From Streptomyces sp. MJM8645 (lineage in GTDB: Bacteria; Actinomycetota; Actinomycetes; Streptomycetales; Streptomycetaceae): a stretch of 64,000 nt of DNA. Under the pieces are notes generated by a model that did not search any database, was not told the DNA's origin, and saw only the letters and a list, made by a program, of their open reading frames with translations. Below, piece after piece: positions 1 to 9,004 of the stretch. The translations under genes were made by a program, and so were the position numbers. Numbering within the stretch: position 1 is the first letter of the stretch; the number at the start of each line of letters is the position of its first letter. The stretch lies in the NCBI RefSeq assembly GCF_001625365.1, contig NZ_LJJF01000002.1:62001-126000 (forward strand), written 5' to 3'.

Positions 1-326
1 CCGGCGGGCTGGTGACGATCCAGACCGGACGGACGACGCTGAAGGCCCGGCTCATCCGCAGCGCGGGCCGGTTCAGCCTCTGCGCGCAGGTCGAGTCGGC
101 GCCCTACCGCTACGTCAGCGTGGAGGGGCCGGTGGTGGCCGTCGAGGACCCGCTGCCGTCGGCCGCACGCGAGGAGCTGGCCCGCCGGTATCTGGACGCG
201 GACACGGCGGCGGCGTACCTGGACGCCAACCGGCGGCAGCTGGCCGACGACGTCCTCATCCGCATGAGGCCCGAGAGATGGCGGACCGCCGACTTCGCCG
301 CCTTCGCCAAGGAGTTCGAACCCTAG
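1..326 (+). CDS. PPOX-family (pyridoxamine 5'-phosphate oxidase-like) protein, 5' end missing
   Basis: Only the C-terminal ~107 codons are in the window; the frame is open to the left edge, so the GTG at position 12 is probably internal. The stretch KARLIRSAGRFSLCAQ followed by PYRYVSVEGPV is the flavin/F420-binding split-barrel pattern of small Streptomyces PPOX proteins that act on F420 or FMN. The helical tail ends at KEFEP. The next gene starts 44 bases downstream after no clear terminator. Family assignment is good; cofactor and substrate cannot be told. Confidence 0.75.
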   Translation, partial: GGLVTIQTGRTTLKARLIRSAGRFSLCAQVESAPYRYVSVEGPVVAVEDPLPSAAREELARRYLDADTAAAYLDANRRQLADDVLIRMRPERWRTADFAAFAKEFEP

Positions 327-370
327 CTTCCCGCGCGCGGTCCGTGTGCGGCAGAGAGCGTGACGTCCCG

Positions 371-3300
371 ATGAACACCCGAGCAACGACGCATCAGGAG
401 GCGGCCGAGCACGCCGCGGCGGTGCCGTATCCACGCGATCGCTGCCTCCACGAGCTGTTCGACGCCCGGGCGGTGCACCGCCCGCGGGCCATCGCCTCCG
501 TACAGCACGGCCTCGGCATCAGCTACGGCGAACTCAAGCTCCGCTCCGACGCGGTGGCGGCCCGGCTGCACGACTCCGGCGTGCGGTACGGCGACACGGT
601 CGGGGTGTGCGGGGCCCGCTCTCCGGAGGCGCTGGTCGCGTTCCTGGGCATCCTCAAGACCGGTGCGGCCTACGTCCCGCTCGACGACGCCTCACCACCC
701 GCGCGTCTGCAGGCGATGGCCGAGGACGCGGGGGTGCACACCGTCGTCACGCTGCCCGGCAGCTCCCGCCGCATCCGGCGCGTGCGTTCCCGCATCGACC
801 TGGGTGGCCTGGCTCCGAGCGCCCCGGCCACCCCGACCGCCCCGGCCGCGGTGCCGCAGGCCCGGGTGCTCCCCGCGGACTGCGCCTACGTGATGTTCAC
901 CTCCGGCTCGACCGGCCGCCCCAAACCCGTGGCGATCCCGCACCGCGGCATCGTCCGGCTGGCCGCCTCCGACCTGGTCCGGCAGCGGCCGCGGCCCGGT
1001 GAGCGGGTGCTGCACGCCTACGGCCTCTCCTCGGACGCCTCCACGATCGAGATCTGGCCCGCGCTGCTCGCCGGCGCCTGCATCGTGATCGCCGACCAGG
1101 AGGAACTGCTGTCGCCGACCGCCCTGGAATCGCTGCTGCTCTCCGAGCGGGTCAGCATCGCCTACCTGACCACCGGGGTGTTCCACCACATCGCGCGCAC
1201 CAGGCCCTCGGCGCTGCGGTCCCTGCGGTTCGCCTCGGCCGGAGGCGAGGCGATGGACGCGGAACTGGCCCGCGCGATACTGGCGGCCTGCCCGGACACC
1301 ACCGTGGTCAACTTCTACGGCCCGACCGAGAACAGCGTGGTGTCCACCGCACACGCGCTGCACGACCTGCCCCCCGAGGCGACGGCCGTGCCGATCGGCC
1401 TCCCCCTGGAGAACTCCACCTGTCACGTGCTGCGCCCGGACGGCACGCTCGCCGACACCGGTGAGGAGGGCGAGCTCCTCGTCGGCGGGGACGGGCTCGC
1501 CCTGGGGTACCTCGGCGACCCCGGGCTGACCGCCGAGCGCTTCGTCGACGACCTCGTCGAGCCCGGTACGCGCCTCTACCGCACCGGTGACCGCGTGGTC
1601 CGGCACCCGGACGGCGTACTGGAGTACCGGGCCCGGGTGGACCGGCAGATCAAACTGCGCGGGCACCGCATCGAGCCGGACGAGGTGGAGGCGCGGCTGC
1701 GGGCGGACGACGCGGTGGGCGAGGCCGTCGTCGAACGGGAGGGCGACGCCCTGATCGGGTACGTGACCCCGGCCCGCCCCGGCCAGGCACTGACCCTGGA
1801 CCGCATCCGCAGCGCTCTCGCCACCTGGCTGCCCGCGGCCGCGGTGCCCGCGCGACTGGTGGAACTCGCGCGGTTCCCGGTGACGGCCGGGGGCAAGGTC
1901 GACCGCGCCCGGCTGCGCAGGCTGACGGCGACCGAGGAGGCTGCCGTCCCGGCGGCGGTGAACGGCACCGCGTTCGGCCCGCAGGACACGGTGGCCCGGA
2001 TCTGGCAGGTGGTGCTGGGTGTGCACCCGGCGCCGGGCGACAGCTTCTTCGACATCGGCGGCGACTCCCTGCTGGCAGCCGAGGCCGTCACCCGTGCGCT
2101 GGCCGCCTTCGGCCTCGACGCCCGGCACGGCCGCACCCTCGTCCACAGCCTGCTGCGCTCCCCGACACTGGAGGACTTCACCGCCGCCGTCGTCGCCGTC
2201 CAGGGCCCGCCCGGCAGGGTGAACGCCGACGCGGGCCCGGTGGACTTCCGCGCCGAGGCACGGCTGGGCTTCACCCTCCCGCAACCGCGCGGGCCGGAGC
2301 CGGACTGGCACCACCCCGCGGAGGTGCTACTCACCGGCGCCTCCGGCTTCGTCGGCGCCTTCCTCCTGGACGCGCTGCTGCGCCGCACCGACGCCCGGGT
2401 GTGCTGCCCGGTGCGGAGCCGGGCCCCCGCCCACGCCAGGCAGAAGGTGATGCGCAACCTCGCCCGCTTCGGCCTCGCCACCCCCGAAGCCGCCGACCGC
2501 ATCGTGTGCCTCCCCGCCGACCTCGCCGAACCCGGCCTCGGACTGGAACCGGGCCGCGCCGACGAACTCGCCGACACCGTCGACCTGGTGATCCACTCGG
2601 CCGCGCAGGTCAACTTCATCTATCCGTACGACGCGCTGCGCCGCACCAACGTGGAAGGCACCAGGGAGCTCATCCGACTGGCGGCCGGGCGCCGGGTGCC
2701 GGTGCACTTCCTCTCCACCATCGCGGTGCTCGCCGGCTTCGGAACCGCCGGCGTACGGCACGTCGACGAGGACCTGCCGCTCGACCACGCCGACGGGCTC
2801 ACCATGGGCTACGCCGAGAGCAAGTGGGTCGCCGAGGAGGTGCTGCGCGACGCCGCGGACCAGGACCAGGGCCTGCCGGTGGCGGTCTACCGTCCGTACG
2901 AGATCACCGGCGACCGGCACACCGGCGCGTGCAACACCGACACCGCGATCTGCTCGCTGTTCAAGACCATCAGCGAGACCGGGCTCGCCCCCGACATCCG
3001 GCTACCGCTGGACTTCGTCCCGGTGGACTTCCTCTCCGACGCCCTGGTGCACATCGCCACCACCCACCGCGCCACCCGCCGGACCTACCACATGACCAAC
3101 CCCCGCGCCGCGAGCCTGTGCGACATGCTCGACCGGATGGACAGGGCCGGCCACCGGATCTCCCGGCTCCCCTACGAGGAGTGGGTGGGCGAGCTCGTCC
3201 GCCACGTCGCGCAGCACCCCACGAGCCCCACGGCCCCGTTCGTCTCGCTGTGCGTGGACCGCTGCAAGCAGGCCGACATGTCCGTCAAGGAGATGTACTT

Positions 3301-3475
3301 CGAGGGCACCTTCCCCACCGTCGGGCGGGCCAACGTCGAGCACGACCTGGCCACCTCGGGCCTGCACTGCCCTCCCGTCGACGCGGAGCTGCTGGACCGC
3401 TACCTGGAGTACTTCTACACCACCGGTTACATCGAACGCCCCTGCCCCCGCCACCCGGAAGGGGCGCGGGCATGA
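371..3475 (+). CDS. NRPS-like carboxylate reductase (adenylation - carrier - thioester reductase)
   Basis: 1034-residue one-module enzyme expected to activate a carboxylic or amino acid as acyl-AMP, load it on phosphopantetheine and release it by NAD(P)H reduction to an aldehyde or alcohol. Adenylation motifs: FTSGSTGRPK (~177), NFYGPTEN (~315), YRTGD, and GKVDRARL with the catalytic Lys (~507). Carrier motif FFDIGGDSLLAAE places the pantetheine Ser at ~566. The reductase has a Rossmann GASGFVG (~656), a Thr in HFLSTIAVL and a YxxxK in GYAESK (~814). No condensation domain is present. The ATG at 371 starts the protein naturally at the adenylation N-terminus. My hand reading of the specificity pocket is roughly D-A-I-Y-S-G-F-V-V-K, which I cannot match to a known substrate. 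The stop overlaps the start of the first P450 (ATGA), implying co-translation. Confidence 0.9.
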   Translation: MNTRATTHQEAAEHAAAVPYPRDRCLHELFDARAVHRPRAIASVQHGLGISYGELKLRSDAVAARLHDSGVRYGDTVGVCGARSPEALVAFLGILKTGAAYVPLDDASPPARLQAMAEDAGVHTVVTLPGSSRRIRRVRSRIDLGGLAPSAPATPTAPAAVPQARVLPADCAYVMFTSGSTGRPKPVAIPHRGIVRLAASDLVRQRPRPGERVLHAYGLSSDASTIEIWPALLAGACIVIADQEELLSPTALESLLLSERVSIAYLTTGVFHHIARTRPSALRSLRFASAGGEAMDAELARAILAACPDTTVVNFYGPTENSVVSTAHALHDLPPEATAVPIGLPLENSTCHVLRPDGTLADTGEEGELLVGGDGLALGYLGDPGLTAERFVDDLVEPGTRLYRTGDRVVRHPDGVLEYRARVDRQIKLRGHRIEPDEVEARLRADDAVGEAVVEREGDALIGYVTPARPGQALTLDRIRSALATWLPAAAVPARLVELARFPVTAGGKVDRARLRRLTATEEAAVPAAVNGTAFGPQDTVARIWQVVLGVHPAPGDSFFDIGGDSLLAAEAVTRALAAFGLDARHGRTLVHSLLRSPTLEDFTAAVVAVQGPPGRVNADAGPVDFRAEARLGFTLPQPRGPEPDWHHPAEVLLTGASGFVGAFLLDALLRRTDARVCCPVRSRAPAHARQKVMRNLARFGLATPEAADRIVCLPADLAEPGLGLEPGRADELADTVDLVIHSAAQVNFIYPYDALRRTNVEGTRELIRLAAGRRVPVHFLSTIAVLAGFGTAGVRHVDEDLPLDHADGLTMGYAESKWVAEEVLRDAADQDQGLPVAVYRPYEITGDRHTGACNTDTAICSLFKTISETGLAPDIRLPLDFVPVDFLSDALVHIATTHRATRRTYHMTNPRAASLCDMLDRMDRAGHRISRLPYEEWVGELVRHVAQHPTSPTAPFVSLCVDRCKQADMSVKEMYFEGTFPTVGRANVEHDLATSGLHCPPVDAELLDRYLEYFYTTGYIERPCPRHPEGARA

Positions 3476-4710
3476 GCGCACGGCCGCCCGGTGCGCGGGG
3501 GGCCGGCGCCGAGCCGGACGTCCTGGACTTCCCGCTCCCGCCGCCGGGCACCATGGGGCCGCCCGAGGAGTCCGCGCGGCTGCGCGAGAACTGCCCCCTG
3601 GCCAGGGTCAGGCTGCCGATGGACGCGACCGCCTGGTACGCCACCCGGCACGAGGACGTCCGGATGCTCTTCGCGGACCCCCGGCTGATCAGGCCGACCA
3701 TCAACGACTGGCCGCCACGTCCCGGGCAACCCGCGGACGACGGGCCGCGCCTGGTCACGATCGCCGAACTCGACGGCCCCCGGCACGCGGCCCTGCGCCG
3801 GGCGTTGGCCGAACCGTTCAGCTCCCGGGCCGTGCGCGACCACCTGCCGCGCATCCGCGGGCTGGCCGGGCGACTGCTGCGGGCGTTCGAGGACAACGGC
3901 CCGCCCGGCGACCTGGTCGCCGGCTTCACCGACCCCTTCCCCCTGCTCGTGCTCTGCGACCTGGTGGGCATCCCCTTCGAGGACCGGGACCGGTTCCTCC
4001 CGGTGCTGGACGCGGCCCTCGGCGGCATGGTGACCTCGCAGGAGGGCCGCCGGGTCACCGGCCTGCTGCGCGAGTACGTCGCCGCACTGATCGCCCGGAA
4101 GCGGGACCGGCCCGGCGACGACGTCCTGACCCGGCTGGTCCGCCGGTGCGACGACGGCGAGCTGACCCACGACGACGTGATGGCCTTCGGGCTGTCCATG
4201 CTCACCGTCGGCTTCGGCATCAGCAGCTTCTTCCTGGCCGACACCGCGCACACCCTGCTCGACCGGCCGGGCCTGTGGGCCCGCCTGCGCGACGACCGGG
4301 AGCTGATGCCCGGCGCGGTGGAGGAGTTCCTGCGCTACATGCCGGTGATGAACGGCACCGTGATCCTCCTGGCGACCGAGGACATCGAACTGCACGGGCG
4401 CACGATCCGCGAGGGCGACGCCGTCATTCCCGTACCGGCCTCCGCCAACCGCGACGAGCGGGTGTTCGCCGACGCCGACCGGCTCGACCTGGAGCGGGCC
4501 GGCGCGACCACGGGCCGCGGGGGCCACCTCGCCTTCGGACGAGGAGGCCACAACTGCCTCGGCGCCCACCTGGCCCGCGCCGAACTGTCCGCGGGAGTCG
4601 AGGCGTTGTTCGACCACTTCCCGCGGCTGCGCCTCGCCGAAGGACAGGAACCCGCCTGGGACGACGAATCCGTGACCAAGTCACCGCTGACCCTCCCGGT
4701 CAGCTGGTGA
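3472..4710 (+). CDS. Cytochrome P450 (first of a tandem pair)
   Basis: 412-residue soluble bacterial class I P450, likely tailoring the product of the reductase gene it overlaps by 4 bases. Heme loop FGRGGHNCLGAHLA puts the axial Cys at ~362; the K-helix ExxR motif is EEFLR (~284). The usual I-helix AGxET is replaced by VGFGIS (~245-250), so both the acid and the conserved Thr for oxygen activation are missing. The start MSARPP fits the ATGA overlap. It shares LPPPGTMGPP and LIRPTINDWPPRP with the next P450, so the two arose by duplication. No ferredoxin gene is next to it. Confidence 0.92.
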   Translation: MSARPPGARGAGAEPDVLDFPLPPPGTMGPPEESARLRENCPLARVRLPMDATAWYATRHEDVRMLFADPRLIRPTINDWPPRPGQPADDGPRLVTIAELDGPRHAALRRALAEPFSSRAVRDHLPRIRGLAGRLLRAFEDNGPPGDLVAGFTDPFPLLVLCDLVGIPFEDRDRFLPVLDAALGGMVTSQEGRRVTGLLREYVAALIARKRDRPGDDVLTRLVRRCDDGELTHDDVMAFGLSMLTVGFGISSFFLADTAHTLLDRPGLWARLRDDRELMPGAVEEFLRYMPVMNGTVILLATEDIELHGRTIREGDAVIPVPASANRDERVFADADRLDLERAGATTGRGGHLAFGRGGHNCLGAHLARAELSAGVEALFDHFPRLRLAEGQEPAWDDESVTKSPLTLPVSW

Positions 4711-4812
4711 GACCCGACCGGCCACCTCGCACGCGATCACCTCACACCCGGCCACCTCACACCCGGCCACCTCGTACGCGATCACCTCGTACGCGACCAG
4801 GGAGCACCGCCA
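4711..4812 (+). repeat. Short direct repeats between the two P450 genes
   Basis: The spacer is built from repeated units of about 15-20 bases: cgcgatcacctc occurs twice and cacctcacacccggc twice in tandem. The second P450 begins right after it at GTG 4813 with an AGGGAG-like ribosome site. It looks like slippage-expanded DNA left by the gene duplication; I see no promoter consensus. Confidence 0.6.
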
Positions 4813-6102
4813 GTGAGCAGCTCACCGCCGCAACCCGCCGCCGACCCGCCCGCCATCGACCTGCCCCTGCCGCCGCCGGGCACCATGGGCCCGCCCACGC
4901 AGTACGGGTGGCTGCGCCGGGAGTGCCCGCTCGCGGAGGTCCGGCTGCCGATCGGCGCCACCGCCTGGTACGCCACCCGCTACGAGGACGTCCGGGACCT
5001 GATCGCGGACCCCCGGCTGATCCGGCCGACCATCAACGACTGGCCTCCCCGACCTGACCGGGCCGCCGACGACGAGCCGGGCCTGATCACGATGATGGAA
5101 CTGAACGGCCCCCGCCACGAGGCCCTGCGCCGCGCTCTGGCCGAACCGTTCAGCGTCCGTTCCGTCCGGCACCGGCTGCCCCGACTGCGCCGGTCGGCCG
5201 ATGGGCTGCTGGACGACTTCACGGCCGCCGGGCAGCCCGGCGACCTGGTCGGCGGCTTCCTGGAGCCCTTCCCGCTGCTGGCCATGTGCGAGCTGGCGGG
5301 CATCCCCTACGAGGACCGCGAGTACTTCCTGCCCAGGGCGGACGCCGCCCTCGGGGCGATGGTCACCCTGGACGAGGGCCGCGAGGTCACCTCCGAACTG
5401 CGCGAGTACATCGCGTCACTGCTCGACCGCAAGCGGCGCGAGCCCGCCGACGACGTCCTCACCGGGCTGGTCCACGCGTGCGGGCCCGGCACCCTGGACA
5501 GGGAGAGCGTGGTGACCTTCGGGCTCTCGATGCTGGTCGCCGGCTACCGCACGAGCACCATGTTCCTGGCCGACGCCGTGGTGGCCCTGCTGACCGCGCC
5601 CGACCGATACGCCCGGCTCCGCGACGACCGCGGCCTCCTACCCGGCGCGGTGGAGGAACTCCTGCGGTACATACCGGTCATGAACGGCGTCGTGATCCTC
5701 CAGGCCGTCGAGGACATCGAGTTGCACAACCGCAGGATCCGCGCGGGCGACGCCGTTCTGCCCGTCCTCGCCTCGGCCAACCGCGACGAACGGGTGTTCA
5801 CCGACGCCGACCGGCTCGACCTGTGCCGGGCGGAGAACCCGCACCTCACCTTCGGCCGGGGTGCGCACAACTGCATCGGCGCGCACCTGGCCCGGGCCCA
5901 GATGGCCGTGGGACTGGAAGCCCTGCTCGACCGCTTCCCGCGACTGCGCCTCGCCGAAGGACAGGAACCCGCCTGGGACGACGAATCCCCGAGCAAGTCA
6001 CCGCTCACCCTCCCCGTCAGCTGGCACGCCATCACCGCCGCCGCTCAAGGGGTCGGCGATCCACCGGAACGACCACGAAGCCACCGGCCCCCGCCGCCGT
6101 GA
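4813..6102 (+). CDS. Cytochrome P450 (second of a tandem pair)
   Basis: 429-residue P450 related to the preceding one along its whole length. Heme loop FGRGAHNCIGAHLA, axial Cys ~354; ExxR in EELLR. The I-helix reads AGYRTST (~242-248): the Thr is kept but the acid is replaced by Arg, unusual for a classical mono-oxygenase. The C-terminus carries about 25 extra residues rich in Pro and Arg beyond the shared LPVSW end, suggesting the original stop was lost. It starts at GTG 4813. It probably acts on the same pathway as the reductase. The following 200 bases show no gene. Confidence 0.9.
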   Translation: MSSSPPQPAADPPAIDLPLPPPGTMGPPTQYGWLRRECPLAEVRLPIGATAWYATRYEDVRDLIADPRLIRPTINDWPPRPDRAADDEPGLITMMELNGPRHEALRRALAEPFSVRSVRHRLPRLRRSADGLLDDFTAAGQPGDLVGGFLEPFPLLAMCELAGIPYEDREYFLPRADAALGAMVTLDEGREVTSELREYIASLLDRKRREPADDVLTGLVHACGPGTLDRESVVTFGLSMLVAGYRTSTMFLADAVVALLTAPDRYARLRDDRGLLPGAVEELLRYIPVMNGVVILQAVEDIELHNRRIRAGDAVLPVLASANRDERVFTDADRLDLCRAENPHLTFGRGAHNCIGAHLARAQMAVGLEALLDRFPRLRLAEGQEPAWDDESPSKSPLTLPVSWHAITAAAQGVGDPPERPRSHRPPPP

Positions 6103-6300
6103 GGACACCGCCGAGCGTTGCGCTCACCGCCGCGCGCCGGGAGGAAGAGCCCTCCTGCCGGGCCGGCAGAGACCTTGGACGACCGCTCCGCGGGGAGCGC
6201 GCGTACGGAGTGCGTTGGGAAGGCGGCCCCGGGCGTCAGGAAGGCGTCAAGGACGGGCGGGCCGCGGCGGGCCCGGCGGTTGGGTGGAGGGCGACGCACC

Positions 6301-6516
6301 AGGCCGGCGGACCTGCTGGTCCTCGGCCAGAGCGGCGGACCGCTGCGCCGCCGGCTGCGGGGCTCGGTGCCGGCGTACTGCGCACGGAGGGCGGGCTGCC
6401 CGGCGCTGACCGTCCGGGTGCCCGAGCTGCTGCACGAGCTGGAGGCCATGAACCGGCGTACCCGGTGGCACCTGCCGGTCGGCGAGATGTCCGAACTCCT
6501 CTTCGTGAAAGGTTAG
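6301..6516 (+). pseudogene. Universal stress protein (UspA-fold) C-terminal remnant
   Basis: The stretch ADLLVLGQSGGPLRRRLRGS then CARRAGCPALTVR matches the last strand-loop-helix of UspA proteins, which bind ATP through Gly-rich loops like this one. Only this C-terminal part is recognisable; the upstream bases (6103-6300) encode nothing similar and no start fits. It ends SELLFVKG at 6516. Likely a truncated relic at the border between the P450 unit and the accessory zone. Confidence 0.5.
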
Positions 6517-6554
6517 TTCGCGGTACGGAGGTGCCCGGAAGGGTCCGCCAGCCG

Positions 6555-6693
6555 ACCGCCGACAACCGGACCCTCGACGAACGACTCAAAGCCGCCCGCT
6601 CCAACCTCCGCTTCCAGGATCGCCGCGTCGCCGATCTCGACGCCCAACTCCTCGACCCACTCGTCGGAAGTAGCCCAGCAACACCCCGGCGGA
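6555..6693 (+). pseudogene. Fragment of a coiled-coil transposition-helper-like protein
   Basis: The plus strand encodes TLDERLKAARSNLRFQDRRV then ADLDAQLLDP with no start and no coherent upstream part. The basic, heptad-like pattern is what I would expect of the small coiled-coil proteins (DUF6262/TnpC type) that travel with tyrosine-recombinase transposons. Assignment is by pattern only. A related-looking fragment lies at 23507-23840. Confidence 0.35.
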
Positions 6694-6735
6694 GGGATCC
6701 GATCACCCATCAGGTGACCGGGTCCCTCCGCCGGG
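6685..6735 (-). terminator. 23-bp stem-loop at the 3' end of the Cys-rich gene
   Basis: Arms 6685-6707 and 6713-6735 pair over 23 positions with only two G-T pairs around a catca loop. The stop codon of the minus-strand gene at 6710 sits in the loop, so this is a probable transcription terminator for that gene. Confidence 0.6.
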
Positions 6736-6994
6736 ACCAGAGCGATCGACGGTTGGCCAGCCGGACCGCCCGACTCAAGACGGCTTCTGCATGGGCGTGT
6801 TCCCAGGCAAGGCTCGGTCGTTCGGGCCGTCGTCGGCAATACGCGCAATCAGGATCACTGCAGACGCCTTCACGCCATTCGTCGCACACCACGCACAGCA
6901 CTGCGTCAAACCGTTCGCAACAGTCCTGCCTGGTGTCGCACCGCAGGCATGATCCGGACTCCGGCCGGACGGCGGAGGGGCGCTTACGAGGCAT
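6710..6994 (-). CDS. Small Cys-rich, probably zinc-binding protein
   Basis: 94 residues with seven Cys in a compact central part: CLRCDTRQDCC, then CVVCDEW, then CSDPDCAYC. The spacing of the CxxC pairs suggests one or two structural zinc sites; the rest is Arg-rich, so nucleic-acid binding is possible. It begins 15 bases after the stop of the upstream gene at 7010-7429, indicating one transcription unit. I do not recognise a named family. Confidence 0.55.
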   Translation of the reverse strand: MPRKRPSAVRPESGSCLRCDTRQDCCERFDAVLCVVCDEWREGVCSDPDCAYCRRRPERPSLAWEHAHAEAVLSRAVRLANRRSLWSRRRDPVT

Positions 6995-7009
6995 CCCCCT
7001 GTCCGAGGG

Positions 7010-7429
7010 TCAGCATCTCCGCATCCACCATGGCTGAGAAGGATCGCCATAGGAGTCCACGATCGTGCGGGACCGGTAGACCTCGTCAAGCGGATGTACC
7101 AGCCGCCGGAGCTCCCGCGACGCACCTGTCGGCAGCCCGCACAGGGCCTGCTCCAGCATCTCTCGGGGATGGGCGTCAGTGGGACAGCACGCTTCAACTC
7201 CGCAGCCACGGACCTGTGGATCTGTCAGCCTACGGGCGGGCCCGTGAACGGTGCCGACCCACCGAGCCATCGCGTCGGCGATGGCCCCTGGCCACAAATG
7301 TGAATCCTCGAACGTGGCAATCTCGCTCTGTGTACGCGCCGAGACCCCAGAAACGATCTTCCTACCGTGTTCCGGGCGGAGCCTGCGCGACAACTTGGCA
7401 CGCACCTGGCCTGGCTGTCTACGCGCCAT
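7010..7429 (-). CDS. Unknown protein, paralogue of the gene at 21550-21957
   Basis: 139 residues, basic N-terminus (RRQPGQVRAKLSRR), central part SARTQSEIATFE, a conserved C-terminal core RELRRLVHPLDE and the ending PWWMRRC. The same layout recurs in the protein at 21550: MPRRSPGEIRAEQSSRR, SAATNRQIAQFE, RRELLTTVAPLDD, PWWKRRLR. Start ATG 7429 follows a GAAAGG ribosome site. No family recognised. Both copies sit next to mobile-element debris, and this one is followed by the Cys-rich gene. Confidence 0.55.
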   Translation of the reverse strand: MARRQPGQVRAKLSRRLRPEHGRKIVSGVSARTQSEIATFEDSHLWPGAIADAMARWVGTVHGPARRLTDPQVRGCGVEACCPTDAHPREMLEQALCGLPTGASRELRRLVHPLDEVYRSRTIVDSYGDPSQPWWMRRC

Positions 7430-7551
7430 AGGCCTTTCGTTGGTTCGTCATGGACGACATCCTCCCAGAGTGAGGCCACTCCGATCAATGCGGTTCCGAC
7501 CGTCCGGCCTGTCCGCTGCATGAGGGGCAGAACGCCGGGTGCTGAGCGCCT

Positions 7552-7581
7552 GCGGGCGCGGGCCTGATGGCCCGCGCCCGC
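7552..7581. terminator. Perfect 13-bp GC hairpin
   Basis: Arms 7552-7564 and 7569-7581 (gcgggcgcgggcc and its complement) with a tgat loop. It lies downstream of the IS630 remnant on the minus strand and upstream of the 7429 gene. It may be a terminator; no T-run follows. Confidence 0.5.
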
Positions 7582-7706
7582 ACGGCATCCGGGGTGGGTC
7601 CGCTGTGTCCTGGGCCGGCGCCCCGCGCCGGAGCAGCTGGCGCCAGATCCGGTGGCAGGGCCGAGCGGGTGCCGGCTCGGGACCGGGGCCGGGTGCGTGG
7701 GTTGTT

Positions 7707-7976
7707 CTAGTGTCCTGCGCCGGAGATCCGTCGGCAGAATCGGGCGAGGGATTCGAGGATCTCGTCGGCGGTCTTGGTCCAAGTGAACGGTGTGGGGTCT
7801 TCGTTCCAGTTCTTGACCCAGATGCGGATGTCTCGCTCGAGGGCCTGGACGTTCCTGTGGGCTCCGCGGCGGATCATCTGGTCGGTGAGGAAACCGAACC
7901 AGCGTTCCACCTGGTTGATCCACGAGGATCCGGTCGGGGTGAAGTGCATGTGGAACCTGGGATGTTGGGCCAGCCA
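7707..7976 (-). mobile_element. IS630-family transposase 3' remnant
   Basis: The last ~89 codons of a DDE transposase remain: HPRFHMHFTPTGSSW, INQVERWFGF with the third catalytic acid Glu, then NVQALERDIRIWVKNWNEDP and the Cys/Arg-rich end. The DNA upstream belongs to a different, HEAT-like gene, so the element is truncated at 7976, apparently by recombination into that gene. No inverted repeat could be seen. Confidence 0.8.
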
Positions 7977-8650
7977 TCGCACAGGGCGGCATCGGCGTCG
8001 TCGGCCAGTGTCGTGGCGATGTGGGACAGCTCTTCGCGGCGTTGCGCGTGGGCCTGCCGGACCAGGTGCGTGGCCCACAGTCTCCTGCGCCCGTCGGCGA
8101 CTCCGGCCGTCTCGTTGAACAGTGCGCACAGCCCGTACCAGCACACGGAGTCGTTGTCGTCCTCCGCCAGGTGCAGGAGGCCTCCACAACTCGCTGCTCC
8201 GTGTGCTCGGGATCGGCCAGGTCGGGCAGCGCGGCGGCGACCGAGAAACGTACCGGCTGCGCCGGGTGAGTCTGGTGACCCAGTACCAGGTCCTGGGCCT
8301 GACGGGCGCAGTGGTAGCCGAGCGCGGAGATCATCCACCCCAGGACTCCTGCGTCGGGCTCGTCACCCATCTCGGCCAGGACGACATCGATGGTCTCCGT
8401 GGTGAACGGCCGGCGGCCATCGGCATCGTACGGGCCCAGCTCGCGCAGGACCCGTGCCCCCCAGCTCCCGTTCCACGGCACCGTCGCAGCTCAGCAGGTG
8501 CGCCGCACGGTCAAAGACTGCCCGGGCCGGACGGTTGTGCAGCGCGACCAGGAAGGGCAGGCCCCGCTCGTCATCGACATCCGCACCGACCTCGGCCAGC
8601 GCCCCCGCGAACAGCTCGTCCGTCGCTGCGTCGACTTCACTGATCCCCAC
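7977..8650 (-). pseudogene. HEAT-repeat-like protein, frameshifted and truncated
   Basis: GTG 8650 preceded by GGGGGGAAG opens a protein beginning VGISEVDAATDELFAGALAE. The frame shifts once near 8465 (a run of six G where five restore the frame: EREL then GARVLRELGPYDADGRR) and again near 8180 (a C seems missing: RVVEA then LLHLAEDDNDSVCWYG). The helical pairs with AALPDLADP and ALFNETAG look like HEAT-type repeats, known as protein-binding scaffolds. It is cut at 7976 by IS630 DNA. Confidence 0.65.
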
Positions 8651-8934
8651 GAAGCTTCCCCCCGCTCTCACCGCCCGCAGCAGCCCCCTGCCTGCCTCTC
8701 GCCGAGGGCTATCCTCACAGAAGCCGCTGGCGACACGCAGCCGGCGCGGCGCGGCCGGGTCAAGTGCCTCCACTTCTCACCGCACCCAGAGAGCTCGGGG
8801 GCAAAAACCGTAACGGGTGGCAAGGCGGGGCCGTACGCACAGGGTGAGGGCCGCGGTTACGGGTGCGCTCGAAAACCTGGTGACCGACGGCCGTTCCGTA
8901 GGGCAGGATCGGACCTGCGGCCGGGAGGCCGCCA

Positions 8935-9002
8935 GCCCGTAGCTCAGTAGCCAGAGCGCCGTCCTGCAAGGCGGTGGTCGCCGGTGCGAGTCCGGCCGGG
9001 CA
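8935..9002 (+). tRNA. Degenerate tRNA-Cys-like sequence (GCA)
   Basis: A 68-base tRNA-like sequence: D-arm gctcagtagccagagc, anticodon region ctgcaa giving GCA, perfect T-arm gccgg-tgcgagt-ccggc. It departs from a working tRNA: only five acceptor pairs (gcccg/cgggc), and the anticodon loop closes with six or eight bases instead of seven. It lies 2 bases before the tRNA-Trp gene. Probably a decayed tRNA; its charging identity is uncertain. Confidence 0.5.
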
Positions 9003-9004
9003 TT

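Noticed and set aside
692..2314. A 540-codon frame antisense to the adenylation domain
   Set aside because: The opposite strand has every expected motif; this frame has no recognisable pattern or ribosome site.
5286..7037. A 583-codon plus-strand frame running past the second P450
   Set aside because: Arg/Pro/Gly-rich shadow of the P450; only a short piece near 6555-6693 looks protein-like, and that is listed as a fragment.
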